Origin: Muribaculaceae bacterium
Lineage (GTDB): Bacteria > Bacteroidota > Bacteroidia > Bacteroidales > Muribaculaceae
Assembly: GCA_017964485.1 (NCBI GenBank)
Contig: JAGCRW010000053.1
Span: forward strand, 1-64,000
Reading direction: 5' to 3'
DNA: 64,000 nucleotides
The translations under genes and the position numbers were made by a program. This document shows positions 63,746-64,000 of this stretch, in pieces (the stretch's first letter is position 1; each line of letters opens with the position of its first letter). The notes below the pieces were generated by a model. That model saw nothing but the letters and a program-made list of their open reading frames with translations, did not search any database and was not told the DNA's origin.

Positions 63746-63780
63746 AACTGATAACTGAAAACTGAATACTGATAACTAAA
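63746..63780. repeat. AACTGAN heptad array before the last gene
   Basis: AACTGAT, AACTGAA, AACTGAA, TACTGAT, AACTAAA, ending 4 bp before the ATG at 63785. Same units as the cydA leader array. Confidence 0.85.
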
Positions 63781-63784
63781 AAAC

Positions 63785-64000
63785 ATGTTTCGATTTATAG
63801 CAATTTTGCTCGCTGTTGCAGTGAGCGTGGCGGGTTTTAATGCCGACGCCAAAAAGAAACGCCGTAGTCACAAGAGCACGGCAAAGAAAACCATTGTGCA
63901 GCCCGAACCTAAGGGCTATCAGGCGCTACAGTGCGATGATGAGGGCGTTATCGACTTTGAGAACGCCAAGTACCCTCCCGAATACCCAGGCGGCGTGGAC
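63785..64000 (+). CDS. Start of a probable energy-transducer TonB-family protein (truncated by the window)
   Basis: 72 codons are visible. A leader (MFRFIAILLAVAVSVAGFNADA) is followed by a very basic stretch (KKKRRSHKSTAKKT) and then the text YPPEYPGGVD at the edge. PPEYPGG is the pattern that opens the TonB C-terminal domain in Bacteroidota. The protein would continue beyond the window, so the call is tentative. Confidence 0.6.
   Translation, partial: MFRFIAILLAVAVSVAGFNADAKKKRRSHKSTAKKTIVQPEPKGYQALQCDDEGVIDFENAKYPPEYPGGVD

Overview
The window is a 64 kb piece of a Bacteroidales chromosome, most likely from a gut Muribaculaceae- or Prevotellaceae-like organism (family is inference). The signs are: -7 boxes of the form TAnnTTTG with no Shine-Dalgarno sequences; many Bacteroidota-restricted families (DUF4834, DUF4492, DUF6377, DUF3316, GldE, LptC lipoprotein type); secreted proteins with C-termini resembling type IX sorting tails; a Bacteroidota-type ParC; and a menaquinone methyltransferase beside PhoH. 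Base composition is fairly even, apart from one clearly AT-rich gene near 32 kb.

Layout. 1-4.5 kb: the end of queA, then a secreted gene set (Ca-loop protein, DUF3160 protein, CapA-like protein). 4.5-11.2 kb, minus strand: envelope genes (DUF4834, pssA, psd, mannose-1-phosphate guanylyltransferase, a frameshifted gldE, lptC, an outer-membrane protein). 11.2-13.3 kb: a membrane protein, an FtsB/DivIC-like protein, trmD, and a DUF559 nuclease gene enclosed in inverted repeats. 13.3-19.4 kb: two paralogous phosphoethanolamine-transferase-like enzymes flank an ornithine carbamoyltransferase / carbamate kinase pair. 19.4-21.7 kb: a DUF2059 lipoprotein, tRNA-Leu(CAG) and a surface protein. 22-27 kb: sufBCDS, then a small (p)ppGpp-hydrolase-like HD protein. 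27.7-31.5 kb: gyrB and a DUF6377 regulator. 31.6-34.7 kb: an accessory segment with an AT-rich secreted gene, a remnant of a second DUF6377 gene, and a two-gene unit (von Willebrand A / macro-like fusion plus a small protein) behind three palindromic operators. 35-40 kb: two exported, sorting-tail proteins. 40.7-47.7 kb: uridine-kinase-like protein, trmO, S41 peptidase, DUF3316 protein, parC. 48-50 kb: a dockerin-like protein with two SUMF1 domains. 50-57 kb: pruA, arginine deiminase, glycine-zipper lipoprotein, acyltransferase, ornithine aminotransferase. 57-64 kb: phoH, menG, pfkA, DUF4492, cydAB and the start of a probable TonB-family gene.

How the genes fit together. Arginine deiminase, ornithine carbamoyltransferase, carbamate kinase, ornithine aminotransferase and glutamate-semialdehyde dehydrogenase together give a complete route from arginine to glutamate with ATP recovery, spread over three loci. 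Phospholipid synthesis (pssA, psd) and headgroup-transfer enzymes both point to phosphatidylethanolamine as a major lipid. Cytochrome bd and menaquinone methylation indicate microaerobic/anaerobic respiration.

The most unusual items are the operator-controlled VWA/macro-like unit at 32.8-34.7 kb, the inverted-repeat-bounded DUF559 cassette at 12.8-13.3 kb, a hairpin element that lies just downstream of two promoters, and arrays of 7-bp and 9-bp intergenic repeats, one 9-bp form of which appears to encode the N-terminus of ParC.
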